Assembly: GCA_020630975.1 (NCBI GenBank) | Contig: JAHDID010000032.1 | Coordinates: forward strand, 30,132 to 66,457 | From: Verrucomicrobiota bacterium | Lineage (GTDB): Bacteria; Verrucomicrobiota; Verrucomicrobiia; Verrucomicrobiales; DEV007 | Length of the DNA: 36,326 bases | Direction: 5' to 3' | Shown: piece by piece, positions 8,011 to 15,664 of the stretch | How positions within the stretch are numbered: the first letter of the stretch is position 1 | Layout of the letters: each line of letters opens with the position of its first letter | Position numbers and translations under genes: made by a program | Notes under the pieces: generated by a model | Databases searched by the model: none | Seen by the model: the letters and a program-made list of their open reading frames with translations, nothing else | Told to the model about the DNA's origin: nothing

Positions 8011-9351
8011 ATGCCCACAGCCAAAAATAAACGCAAATGGCCGCTACCGATTCGGATCTTGGTAGGTCTTCTCGCAGTTTTCGTCCTAGTCCCACTGCTT
8101 TGGCTGCTAGTGCTGATATTGTGGCCAGATGTTAAGCTCGATCAAGCCGAGGATTTGATCCCACTAGCAGATAGATCCCCTTCGCTACCACAAGACAATG
8201 CAGGGCAACTTCTCGCAGATCAGCTCAAACTGGAGCTGCTACCTAGCGAAAACGATTTTCTGAAAGAGCTATCTATAGAGCCTATTTCTAACCGCAGTGC
8301 AGCACAGTGGTCTCAGCTGGGAGTGCTGACTGATAAGTATAGTGAATCAATAAATCTAGTGATCAATGCAATCGAGCAAGATGATTGGGGACTCGAGCTA
8401 GAGTATTCCTTTTCAGCTGAGGTGCCCTATCTGAAACCCATGCGAGATGCAGCTCGCTTGCTACAAGCTCGGAGTCAATTGAGCTTACACCAAGGGAATA
8501 CAGCTGCAGCGATTGACTACTCAATTGCTAATGTAGTGTTAGGTCAAAAACTTAACTCTTGTAGAGGTGGTATAATCCATAAATTAGTCGCCATATCGAT
8601 AGCAGCGATGGGACAAAACTCCGTGATCGATTTGGTTGATTCTCAAGTGCTCACTGAGCCAGAATTATTGCAGCTCCAAAAGGGGCTGGAAAGATACCGG
8701 CCGGAGTCAGATTGTTTTGCCGATACCTTTAGAGTGGAGTACCAAATGTTAAAGCGAAAAACTTTGAATCAACAGGATCGTAAGAGTTTTTACTTTAGAT
8801 TGTCTCCCGGTGTGCACCAGAAATTTCTTTTCTACCGTTTGTTTTTCCACCCTAATCGATCGATCAACGAAGTGGCTAGTCGGAGCCGTCTGATTATAAC
8901 AGATTGTGGGGCTGTTCCATTAGGCGAAGCTTATGAATCCTACGAAGAGAGTAACCCTGTCATAGGTGATAGGCGGTTGATCTGGGTAAAGCCGAATGCT
9001 GCAGGGAAATTAATGCTCCAGATGACTAGTTCTTACAGTGGTGATTTTTTGAAAGCGTTTGCTCTCTTTCAGACTGTTGATAGGTTATCCACGATAAAGA
9101 TAGCGGCAGAGCGCTATCGCTTAGAGCATGGTAGATCTATTGATAACCTAGATGATCTAGTTCCCGATTTTTTATCTCAGGTACCATTAGACCCATTTTC
9201 TGGTCAGCCTATACAGTTTAACCCAGCATCGCGTCGTGCGTATAGTGTAGGTAGCGACCGGATCGATCAACAAGGTGGTGCGGATCGTGATCGCAGCCCC
9301 CGGCAGCTTTTGCACCGTTACAAAGATGAGCCGGCGATCATAGTGCCGTGA
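8011..9351 (+). CDS. Hypothetical membrane-anchored protein, between direct repeats
   Basis: 446 residues; family not recognised. One membrane span lies near the N-terminus (~14-38, LPIRILVGLLAVFVLVPLLW), followed by a largely helical soluble body, so it is probably anchored with the bulk outside the cytoplasm. The last ~90 residues have a recognisable pattern (AERYRLEHGRSIDNLDDLVP, VPLDPFSGQPIQF, YSVGSDRIDQQGG). Similar tails occur in many uncharacterised PVC-group proteins that recall pseudopilin C-termini. The ATG at 8011 fits the membrane span. It stands alone between two ~230-bp direct repeats and has its own upstream region. Its GC is lower than that of the flanking cyclase and dnaE genes. 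Confidence 0.75.
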   Translation: MPTAKNKRKWPLPIRILVGLLAVFVLVPLLWLLVLILWPDVKLDQAEDLIPLADRSPSLPQDNAGQLLADQLKLELLPSENDFLKELSIEPISNRSAAQWSQLGVLTDKYSESINLVINAIEQDDWGLELEYSFSAEVPYLKPMRDAARLLQARSQLSLHQGNTAAAIDYSIANVVLGQKLNSCRGGIIHKLVAISIAAMGQNSVIDLVDSQVLTEPELLQLQKGLERYRPESDCFADTFRVEYQMLKRKTLNQQDRKSFYFRLSPGVHQKFLFYRLFFHPNRSINEVASRSRLIITDCGAVPLGEAYESYEESNPVIGDRRLIWVKPNAAGKLMLQMTSSYSGDFLKAFALFQTVDRLSTIKIAAERYRLEHGRSIDNLDDLVPDFLSQVPLDPFSGQPIQFNPASRRAYSVGSDRIDQQGGADRDRSPRQLLHRYKDEPAIIVP

Positions 9352-9402
9352 TAGCTGCGAATAAACGGGGTGTTATGCAATAACTTCAAGCACGCCCACC
9401 CC

Positions 9403-9641
9403 GTAGCGGAATTTGCTAAAATTCCTACCTTACAACCCCAGCCGCAGAGCCCACAAAAAAAATCTGTGTAATCTGCGTCCAATCCCACTAAATCTGTGAA
9501 AAAAGCAACAGGCTGAGGCATTGCCTTCATTCACAGATTTTCTCAGATTACCACGGATTACACAGATTTTTCAGAGCCAGCGCCACCTCTGCAACTCGCC
9601 CCCCGGCCGTAGCGGAACTCCCCAGAGTTCCATCATCAGCC
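9403..9641. repeat. Composite intergenic repeat, right copy
   Basis: The same order of elements as 7698-7922: GGAATTTGCTAAAATTCC hairpin, the TCTGTGTAATCTGCGTCC / CAGATTACCACGGATTACAC inverted pair, then GGAACTCCCCAGAGTTCC at 9613-9630. Differences are scattered single bases and a small insertion, so the copies are similar but not newly duplicated. Confidence 0.85.
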
Positions 9642-9862
9642 ACTTCTCCCCACAACCTCCGGTCAACTACTAGAGAAGGTTCCCACCCGTTCGACCACCC
9701 CGCACTCCATCTCGCAGAATTCCCTAGCCAAAAGGCTGTTTTTATTTACACTTAAAGCTCCAGCGCAACCCAAAAATCCAATCACTTTCCCTTTGCCACA
9801 ATTCAACCCTTCCGTAGGATTCTAATCCAACAAACGGACCAGCTTCCAAGAAGCAAAACACC

Positions 9863-9913
9863 GCAGGCCGGCCAACCATCCTGCTTTCCCGCCATAGCTT
9901 CAGCGACGGCGGG
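9863..9913. repeat. Hairpin pair upstream of dnaE
   Basis: GCAGG...CCTGC (9863-9884) is followed by CCCGCC...GGCGGG (9888-9913, containing ATAGCTTCAGCGAC). The second resembles a dispersed repeat known from intergenic regions of this kind of genome (recall, not checked). It lies about 45 bp upstream of the dnaE ATG and could affect its leader. The remainder of 9642-9862 shows no gene. Confidence 0.5.
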
Positions 9914-9956
9914 CCCACCAGCCGCTACCCTCGCAATCCTTTAAATCACGAACCAC

Positions 9957-12900
9957 ATGTCAGACCCATTCATTCATCTGCACCTGCACACCGAGTACTC
10001 ACTCCTAGATGGCGCTGTGCGTATCCCCGACCTAGTGGACAAATGCCAGCGCCTGAAGATGCCTGCCGTCGCTATGACCGACCACGGCAACATCTACGGC
10101 GCGATCAACTTTTACCAAAAGGCCAACAAAGCCGGAATCAAGCCGATCATTGGCTGCGAGATGTACATGACTCCTCCGGGCATCAAGATGACCGAGAAAA
10201 ACACCCAGCCGATCGCCATGGCTGGGGGCGGGGGAAAGGCCAAAAAGAAGCGCAACTCGCACCTGACTCTGCTGTGTGAAAACGAGGCCGGGTACAAAAA
10301 TCTGATGAAGCTGGTCTCCAAGGCGCAGATGGAGGGCTTTTATTACAAGCCGCGCATCGATAAGGAGACTCTGGCCGCTCACTCCGAGGGCCTCATCTGC
10401 CTGAGCGGCTGCATCACCGGCGAGGTGAATCAATTCATTCAAAATGAAGACATCGAAGGTGCGCGGCGGTCGGTCGGCGAGTTTCGTGATATCTTTGGCA
10501 AGGACCACTTCTTCCTCGAGATGCACGACCACGGGCTAGAGGCCCAGGCGCTGTGCAACAAACACCTGATGGAGTTTGGCAAGGAGTTCGATCTGCAGAT
10601 GGTCGCGGCCAATGATGTGCACTTTCTCAACAAAGCCGACCACGACGCGCACGATGTGATGATCTGCATCGGCACGGGCTCGCTGCAGTTCGACGAAAAC
10701 CGCATGCGCTACTCTCCCGAGGTCTACATGAAGACTACGGCAGAGATGAAAAAGCTCTTCAAGTGGTGCCCCGAGGCGATCAAAAACACCTTGGTCATCG
10801 CCGATCGCTGCAATCTCGAGATCCACCTCGATGCGACCAGCTCAGAGAAATACCCACAGTTTGATTCGCCCGATGGCTCGCCGCGCAATGAATACTTCCG
10901 CCGCGTCTGTCAGGAAGGTCTGATCAAACGCTACGGCGCCGAGCGCGCCGCCAACGACTCCGAGCTGAAGGATCGTATGGAGTATGAGATCGGCATCATG
11001 GAGAAGATGGGCTTCGTCTCCTACTTCCTCATCACCTGGGACTTTTGCCGCTGGTCGAAGGACAACGACATCCCCGTCGGCCCGGGCCGTGGATCGGCGG
11101 CCGGATCGCTGGTCGCCTACGTCATGGAGATCACCGATATCTGCCCGATGCGATTTGGGCTGATCTTCGAGCGATTTCTCAATCCCGAGCGTGTCTCACC
11201 TCCCGATGTCGATATCGACTTCTGCCCGACCCGCCGCTACGACGTGATCGACTACGTCCGGCAGAAATACGGCGAGGAGGCCGTGTCGCACATCATCACC
11301 TTTGGTACCTTTGGCGCGAAAAGTGTGGTCCGCGATGTGGCGCGTGTCATGGGACTCGGCTTCTCCGAGGGCGATCGCATCTCCAAGATGATCCCCTCCG
11401 ACCTCGGCACCACGCTGAAGGACGCCAAAAAGAAAAACCCCGAGCTGCGCGAGGAGATCGACAACAATCCCACCGTCGCCCAGATGTGGAAATACTCCGA
11501 ATTCCTCGAGGGCCTCACCAGGAATACCGGTGTGCACGCTGCCGGAGTCGTGATCGGCGACTGCGCGCTCATGGAGCACGTACCTCTCTCCCGATCCAAA
11601 GACGGCGTGGCCACCACCCAGTACGACATGTCGCCGCTCACCGATGTCGGCATGCTCAAGATGGACTTCCTCGGTCTGAAGAACCTCACCGTCATCAAAG
11701 ACTGTATCGACCTGGTTCACACCCACACGCCCGACTTCGATCTCTACGCCGACGATCTCGAAAATGCTGCCGCATTCGACCTACTAAACCGAGGCGAGAC
11801 GATCGGAGTATTCCAGCTGGAATCCGGTGGTATGATGGCACTGTGTCGTCAGTTCGACGTGAACCGGATCCAGGATATCATCGCTCTCATCGCGCTGTAT
11901 CGTCCAGGCCCGATGGACCTCATCCCCGACTTCATCGACCGAAAGAAAGGTAAGAAGAAAGTCGAGTACCTACACCCCCTACTCGAGGAGGCCTCGGAGG
12001 AGACCTACGGAATCCTCATCTACCAGGAGCAGGTGCAGCGCGCGGCCAACCTACTCGCTGGCTACTCACTAGGTGAGGCGGATCTACTCCGCCGAGCCAT
12101 GGGTAAAAAGAAGATCGAGATCATGCAGATCGAGCGAAAGAAATTCGTCGCTGGGTGTAAGGAGGTGAACGGCATCGAAGAAAAGAAAGCCAACGACATC
12201 TTTGACCTACTCGAGAAATTCGCCGGATACGGATTCAACAAATCGCACTCGGCAGCCTATGGATTAATTAGTTACCAGACCGCCTACCTCAAGGCCAATT
12301 ACCCAGTCGAGTTCATGGCAGCGCTACTGAGTAACGAGATTAATAATACCGAAAAGATTTCCGTCTTCGTAGCCGAGTGTCAGCGCATGGGTATCGAGAT
12401 CCTTGGGCCAGATGTGAACAAATCGTCCCTAAAATTCCAGCCCGAGAAAAAGCCCGACGGCTCCGATGCCATCCGCTTCGGTCTAGCTGCGGTGAAGAAT
12501 GTCGGCACCGCCGCCATGGAGGCAGCCATCAAAGACCGCACCGCCAATGGCGAATTCCAATCCATCGAGGATTTCTCTAGTCGTCTCGATAGCAAGACGA
12601 TTAACAAAAAGATCCTCGAGAACTTGATCAAAGCCGGTGCCTACGACTTCACCGAGCAGCGCCGCGATCACCTATTCTCCCGAGTCGGCCAAGTCATCGC
12701 CGGAGCCAACGCCACCCAAAAGGATCGCGAGACCGGCCAGGGCAGCCTATTCGACATGAACGACCTCATGGACGCCGCCCCGACCCCACAGGTCGAGGAG
12801 GAGGAACTAGTCGAGTGGACCCAGCGCGAATACCTAAAACACGAGAAAGACCTACTAGGCTTTTACGTAACCGGACACCCGCTAGACGAGTATCGCGGCA

Positions 12901-13556
12901 CCATCGAAGCCGCCGGCAAATACAAGCAATTCGCCGACATCGACAATCTCAAACCCCACCCCAAAAAGACCCACCTATTCGCCGGACTCATCGGCGAAGC
13001 CGTGGTCAAATACACCAAACGCGAAGGCAAACCCTTCGCCATCCTCCACCTAGAGGACTTCTCCGGCCAGACCGAGGTCATGGTCTGGAGCGACACCTAC
13101 ATGCAGACCCGCGAGTTCCTAGTAGCCGGAACCCCCATCGTGCTAAAAGCCAAAGTAGAAGAAGACTCCTTCAGCGAAGGCAACCGCCTAACCGCCGACG
13201 CCATCAAAGTCCTAGAACTAGACCCCAACGCCCCAGCCCCACAAAGAGCCACTGTAAACCGAGTAGCCGCCACCCCACCAGCCCAAGGAGCAGCAGCCAC
13301 CACCGCCCATAATGGCTATGCGGCGAGAGCGAGCCACCACAACCCAGTGAGGCTGAATTTGGATTCGGCGAGAGATTCCGCAGCTGCGCTGGAGACGATT
13401 AAGGGTGTCGCGAAGCTGCATCCTGGGGATAGACCACTACACTTGCAGGTGAGGCGACCCGACGGCGAGAGCATCACCTTGGTGGCAGGCCCAGAGTTCC
13501 TGGTCGGCGATGGCTTTGAGGGTGAGGATGCCGTTTGCAACTGGATAGCCGCATAG
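9957..13556 (+). CDS. dnaE: DNA polymerase III alpha subunit
   Basis: The replicative polymerase catalytic subunit, 1199 residues, a usual DnaE length. The N-terminal PHP domain begins HLHTEYSLLDGAVR and has MTDHGNIYGAINFYQ. The palm catalytic aspartates are in PPDVDIDFCPTRRYDVIDYV and in LKMDFLGLKNL. GPGRGSAAGSLVAY is the conserved nucleotide-binding motif. The fingers and tandem HhH region follow (GYGFNKSHSAAYG). The OB-fold is at about 1015-1055 (FAGLIGEAVVKYTKREGKPF, HLEDFSGQTEVMVW). The ATG at 9957 begins MSDPFIHLHLHTEYS, the standard DnaE start. It is a single gene with long spacers on both sides and is the clearest housekeeping anchor of the window. Confidence 0.98.
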   Translation: MSDPFIHLHLHTEYSLLDGAVRIPDLVDKCQRLKMPAVAMTDHGNIYGAINFYQKANKAGIKPIIGCEMYMTPPGIKMTEKNTQPIAMAGGGGKAKKKRNSHLTLLCENEAGYKNLMKLVSKAQMEGFYYKPRIDKETLAAHSEGLICLSGCITGEVNQFIQNEDIEGARRSVGEFRDIFGKDHFFLEMHDHGLEAQALCNKHLMEFGKEFDLQMVAANDVHFLNKADHDAHDVMICIGTGSLQFDENRMRYSPEVYMKTTAEMKKLFKWCPEAIKNTLVIADRCNLEIHLDATSSEKYPQFDSPDGSPRNEYFRRVCQEGLIKRYGAERAANDSELKDRMEYEIGIMEKMGFVSYFLITWDFCRWSKDNDIPVGPGRGSAAGSLVAYVMEITDICPMRFGLIFERFLNPERVSPPDVDIDFCPTRRYDVIDYVRQKYGEEAVSHIITFGTFGAKSVVRDVARVMGLGFSEGDRISKMIPSDLGTTLKDAKKKNPELREEIDNNPTVAQMWKYSEFLEGLTRNTGVHAAGVVIGDCALMEHVPLSRSKDGVATTQYDMSPLTDVGMLKMDFLGLKNLTVIKDCIDLVHTHTPDFDLYADDLENAAAFDLLNRGETIGVFQLESGGMMALCRQFDVNRIQDIIALIALYRPGPMDLIPDFIDRKKGKKKVEYLHPLLEEASEETYGILIYQEQVQRAANLLAGYSLGEADLLRRAMGKKKIEIMQIERKKFVAGCKEVNGIEEKKANDIFDLLEKFAGYGFNKSHSAAYGLISYQTAYLKANYPVEFMAALLSNEINNTEKISVFVAECQRMGIEILGPDVNKSSLKFQPEKKPDGSDAIRFGLAAVKNVGTAAMEAAIKDRTANGEFQSIEDFSSRLDSKTINKKILENLIKAGAYDFTEQRRDHLFSRVGQVIAGANATQKDRETGQGSLFDMNDLMDAAPTPQVEEEELVEWTQREYLKHEKDLLGFYVTGHPLDEYRGTIEAAGKYKQFADIDNLKPHPKKTHLFAGLIGEAVVKYTKREGKPFAILHLEDFSGQTEVMVWSDTYMQTREFLVAGTPIVLKAKVEEDSFSEGNRLTADAIKVLELDPNAPAPQRATVNRVAATPPAQGAAATTAHNGYAARASHHNPVRLNLDSARDSAAALETIKGVAKLHPGDRPLHLQVRRPDGESITLVAGPEFLVGDGFEGEDAVCNWIAA

Positions 13557-13560
13557 GTGA

Positions 13561-13586
13561 AAAGGAGCAATTAATATCACTCCTTT
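13561..13586 (+). terminator. Possible dnaE terminator hairpin
   Basis: AAAGGAG (13561-13567) pairs with CTCCTTT (13580-13586) across a 12-nt loop, 4 nt after the dnaE stop. There is no clear T-run beyond TTT, so function is uncertain. A second hairpin, AAGGG...CCCTT followed by TTCT, lies at about 13808-13824, just before the insertion sequence. Otherwise 13587-13852 holds nothing recognisable. Confidence 0.35.
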
Positions 13587-13857
13587 GCCAGAAACTTGGG
13601 GAGGCTCAGAGCAAGGAAAACACTAGTAGGAAAATTCGAGCTAATTCGCTAAGCTTATGGGAAAAGGAAGAGAAGTAAACCTCTCGTGAATCGCCATATA
13701 GACCTTCCACCAACGGGTCTCTAAACAGCTTGATTTCTTTAGAACGTGCACGGTTCGCTTCAGAACGTACATTGCGTGTTCATACACTTTTGCCCTCGTT
13801 TGTCTAGAAGGGCAATTGTCCCTTTTCTATTTCTATTCGTCTCCTATTTGATTTGAT

Positions 13858-15616
13858 CCTAAAAAGAGCAATGGGCTAAGCTTGGAATTCCTTCAACTCT
13901 CTGATATACAGGCAGATGGATCGAGAAATCCAGCTTCGTGACACTCACCCAGAGGGTGAGCGTGTATCAGACACTTTAGACAGCTCAAAACGCTGGCCAT
14001 TAGACACGCCAGGAGGGCGGGTTTTCGCCGAATGGCAGGAAGATCTACCAGTCACACGAGAGGGCCAGCTGATTTTCTTTTTCCAGTTCCTACAGACAGG
14101 AGGGCGCTGGTCGGAGCTACTACGTGATTGCCCGCTAGTCTACGAGGGTAACCAAGGTAGTGGTAAGACCAATGTATTTGGCACTCTATTACTCAGTGTC
14201 CTCAGTGGGTATTATCGTTACGCACATATCAATACTGTTCGTGGCGATGGCGTAAATCCCGCTCTGCTTGGCATGAGTAAAGTCGTTAGCGAAGATACCG
14301 TGCGCCGCGCCCTAAAGCGCATCGATCCGGATAAGGGATTGGATTGTCTGGAAAGACACCTCCTCGACTCCATAGCACAGGCGCTAGTTTTGCCTTGGAT
14401 ATTGGATATCGATACGACGATAAAACCTATCTATGGGCACCAAGAAGGAGCGACAATAGGCTATAACCCACAAAAGCCTGGGCGACCGAGTCACAGCTAT
14501 CATTCTTACTTCGTAGCCAATCTTCGATTAGCACTAGGAGTCGACGTCTGCGCTGGGAATGAGTCAGCCTCTACCGAGGGACTCTCTGGGCTATGGCGTA
14601 TGCTAGACCGTCTCTCAGGAGTGCAGCAGCCTACCTTTATCCGAGGTGACTGCGGTTATGGCAGCGAGCGCTTTATGGTCGAGTGCGAGCAGCGTCGGTT
14701 GCCCTATCTGTTCAAGCTACGTCATACATCGAAAGTGAAAGCTTTAGTCAAAACCTGCATGGCACAGAGCGATGGCTGGCGAGATACCGGTGACGGCTGG
14801 CAGGCTATGGAAGCCCATCTCAAGCTCAGCGGATGGACACAGCGGCGTCGAGTTGTAGTGGTGAGAGAAGCTCCGGCTACTGCACCCAAAAAAGATAAGC
14901 CTACGAAGAGAAAGCCAAACCGCCGAGGTAGCTCTACTAAGAGTAAAAATACACCGATGCTGCCCGGTGAGGATTGGGACGCGCCATCTAAAGCCACACC
15001 CTGGTCGGGTAAAATAGCAGTGCTAGTCACCTCGCTAGATCCCCTCCGATACCCGACTGAGTGCATGCCTAGGCTCTACCGCGAGCGAGCTGATGTAGAG
15101 AATAACTACGATGAATTGAAAAACCAGTGGGGCTGGTGTGGATACACAACGCGGCAGCAAGGTGTTAGCCAGTTGGCAGCGACCTTCATCGCCATTGCTT
15201 ACAACTGGTGGAGTCTGTATGCGCGCTTCTATGACGCCGAGCACCATCGAGAGGCCGTGACGACTCGGCCCTATCTTATGTCAGGTGTAGGCCGCCAAGT
15301 CCAGAGTGGGGGCCAGAAAACAGTCAAAGTCAGTCTCACTCATGATATGAGCGCCAAGATAGTTGAGTCTGTCTCATTAATCAGCAGGCGCTTACATGAA
15401 TTGAACCTCACTGCGGAGCAATGGGACATATCTCAACGCTGGGCCTACCTTTTAACGTGTGTGCTGCGCCCTTGGCTAGGTGGGAAATGGCTATCAGGCG
15501 TGCCACCAGATCATAAGACTTACCTAATCGAATAGGTGCCACACTGCTGCGCTGCTCAGATAAGCAAAATTCGAGGCAAACCAGCTCGTAAACGAGGGGC
15601 CATTGTCGTTTTTAGG
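13858..15616 (+). mobile_element. IS1380-like insertion sequence, complete
   Basis: 1759 bp. Left end CCTAAAAAGAGCAATGGGC (13858-13876) matches the reverse complement of the right end, CCTAAAAACGACAATGGCC (15598-15616), at 15 of 19 positions, including the first eight. Both ends are flanked directly by TTGAT (13853-13857 and 15617-15621), a 5-bp target-site duplication. One transposase gene fills it. Intact ends, gene and duplication point to a fairly recent insertion. It fell between dnaE and the damaged helicase gene without cutting either. The family name comes from the transposase motifs and the CC-starting ends. Confidence 0.88.
13916..15535 (+). CDS. DDE transposase, IS1380-like
   Basis: 539 residues. 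The RNase H-like catalytic core shows the first Asp in LDIDTTIKPIYGHQEGA (Asp166), followed by the typical GYNPQKPGRPSHSYHSY. The second Asp is in IRGDCGYGSERF (Asp245). The catalytic Glu is in the signature Y-x2-R-x3-E-x6-K, seen as YRERADVENNYDELK (Glu395). N-terminal KVVSEDTVRRAL is a helix-turn-helix-like region common to the group. A basic insert (KKDKPTKRKPNRRGSSTK) lies between the second Asp and the Glu. The gene sits between terminal inverted repeats and is uninterrupted, so it is likely active. GNQGSGKT (~79-86) looks like a Walker A motif but is probably coincidental. Confidence 0.93.
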   Translation: MDREIQLRDTHPEGERVSDTLDSSKRWPLDTPGGRVFAEWQEDLPVTREGQLIFFFQFLQTGGRWSELLRDCPLVYEGNQGSGKTNVFGTLLLSVLSGYYRYAHINTVRGDGVNPALLGMSKVVSEDTVRRALKRIDPDKGLDCLERHLLDSIAQALVLPWILDIDTTIKPIYGHQEGATIGYNPQKPGRPSHSYHSYFVANLRLALGVDVCAGNESASTEGLSGLWRMLDRLSGVQQPTFIRGDCGYGSERFMVECEQRRLPYLFKLRHTSKVKALVKTCMAQSDGWRDTGDGWQAMEAHLKLSGWTQRRRVVVVREAPATAPKKDKPTKRKPNRRGSSTKSKNTPMLPGEDWDAPSKATPWSGKIAVLVTSLDPLRYPTECMPRLYRERADVENNYDELKNQWGWCGYTTRQQGVSQLAATFIAIAYNWWSLYARFYDAEHHREAVTTRPYLMSGVGRQVQSGGQKTVKVSLTHDMSAKIVESVSLISRRLHELNLTAEQWDISQRWAYLLTCVLRPWLGGKWLSGVPPDHKTYLIE

Positions 15617-15664
15617 TTGATGTTTGCAATCGATTTATATTCCGATTGCTCCGCAAGCGAATCC

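Noticed and set aside
11045-11953. Long frame of 302 codons inside dnaE
   Set aside because: Arg/His-rich shadow of the dnaE coding frame caused by high GC; no domain resemblance.
14140-14180. Walker A-like GNQGSGKT in the transposase
   Set aside because: Related transposases have a non-P-loop sequence at this position and no Walker B or other ATPase motif follows, so it is probably a coincidence.
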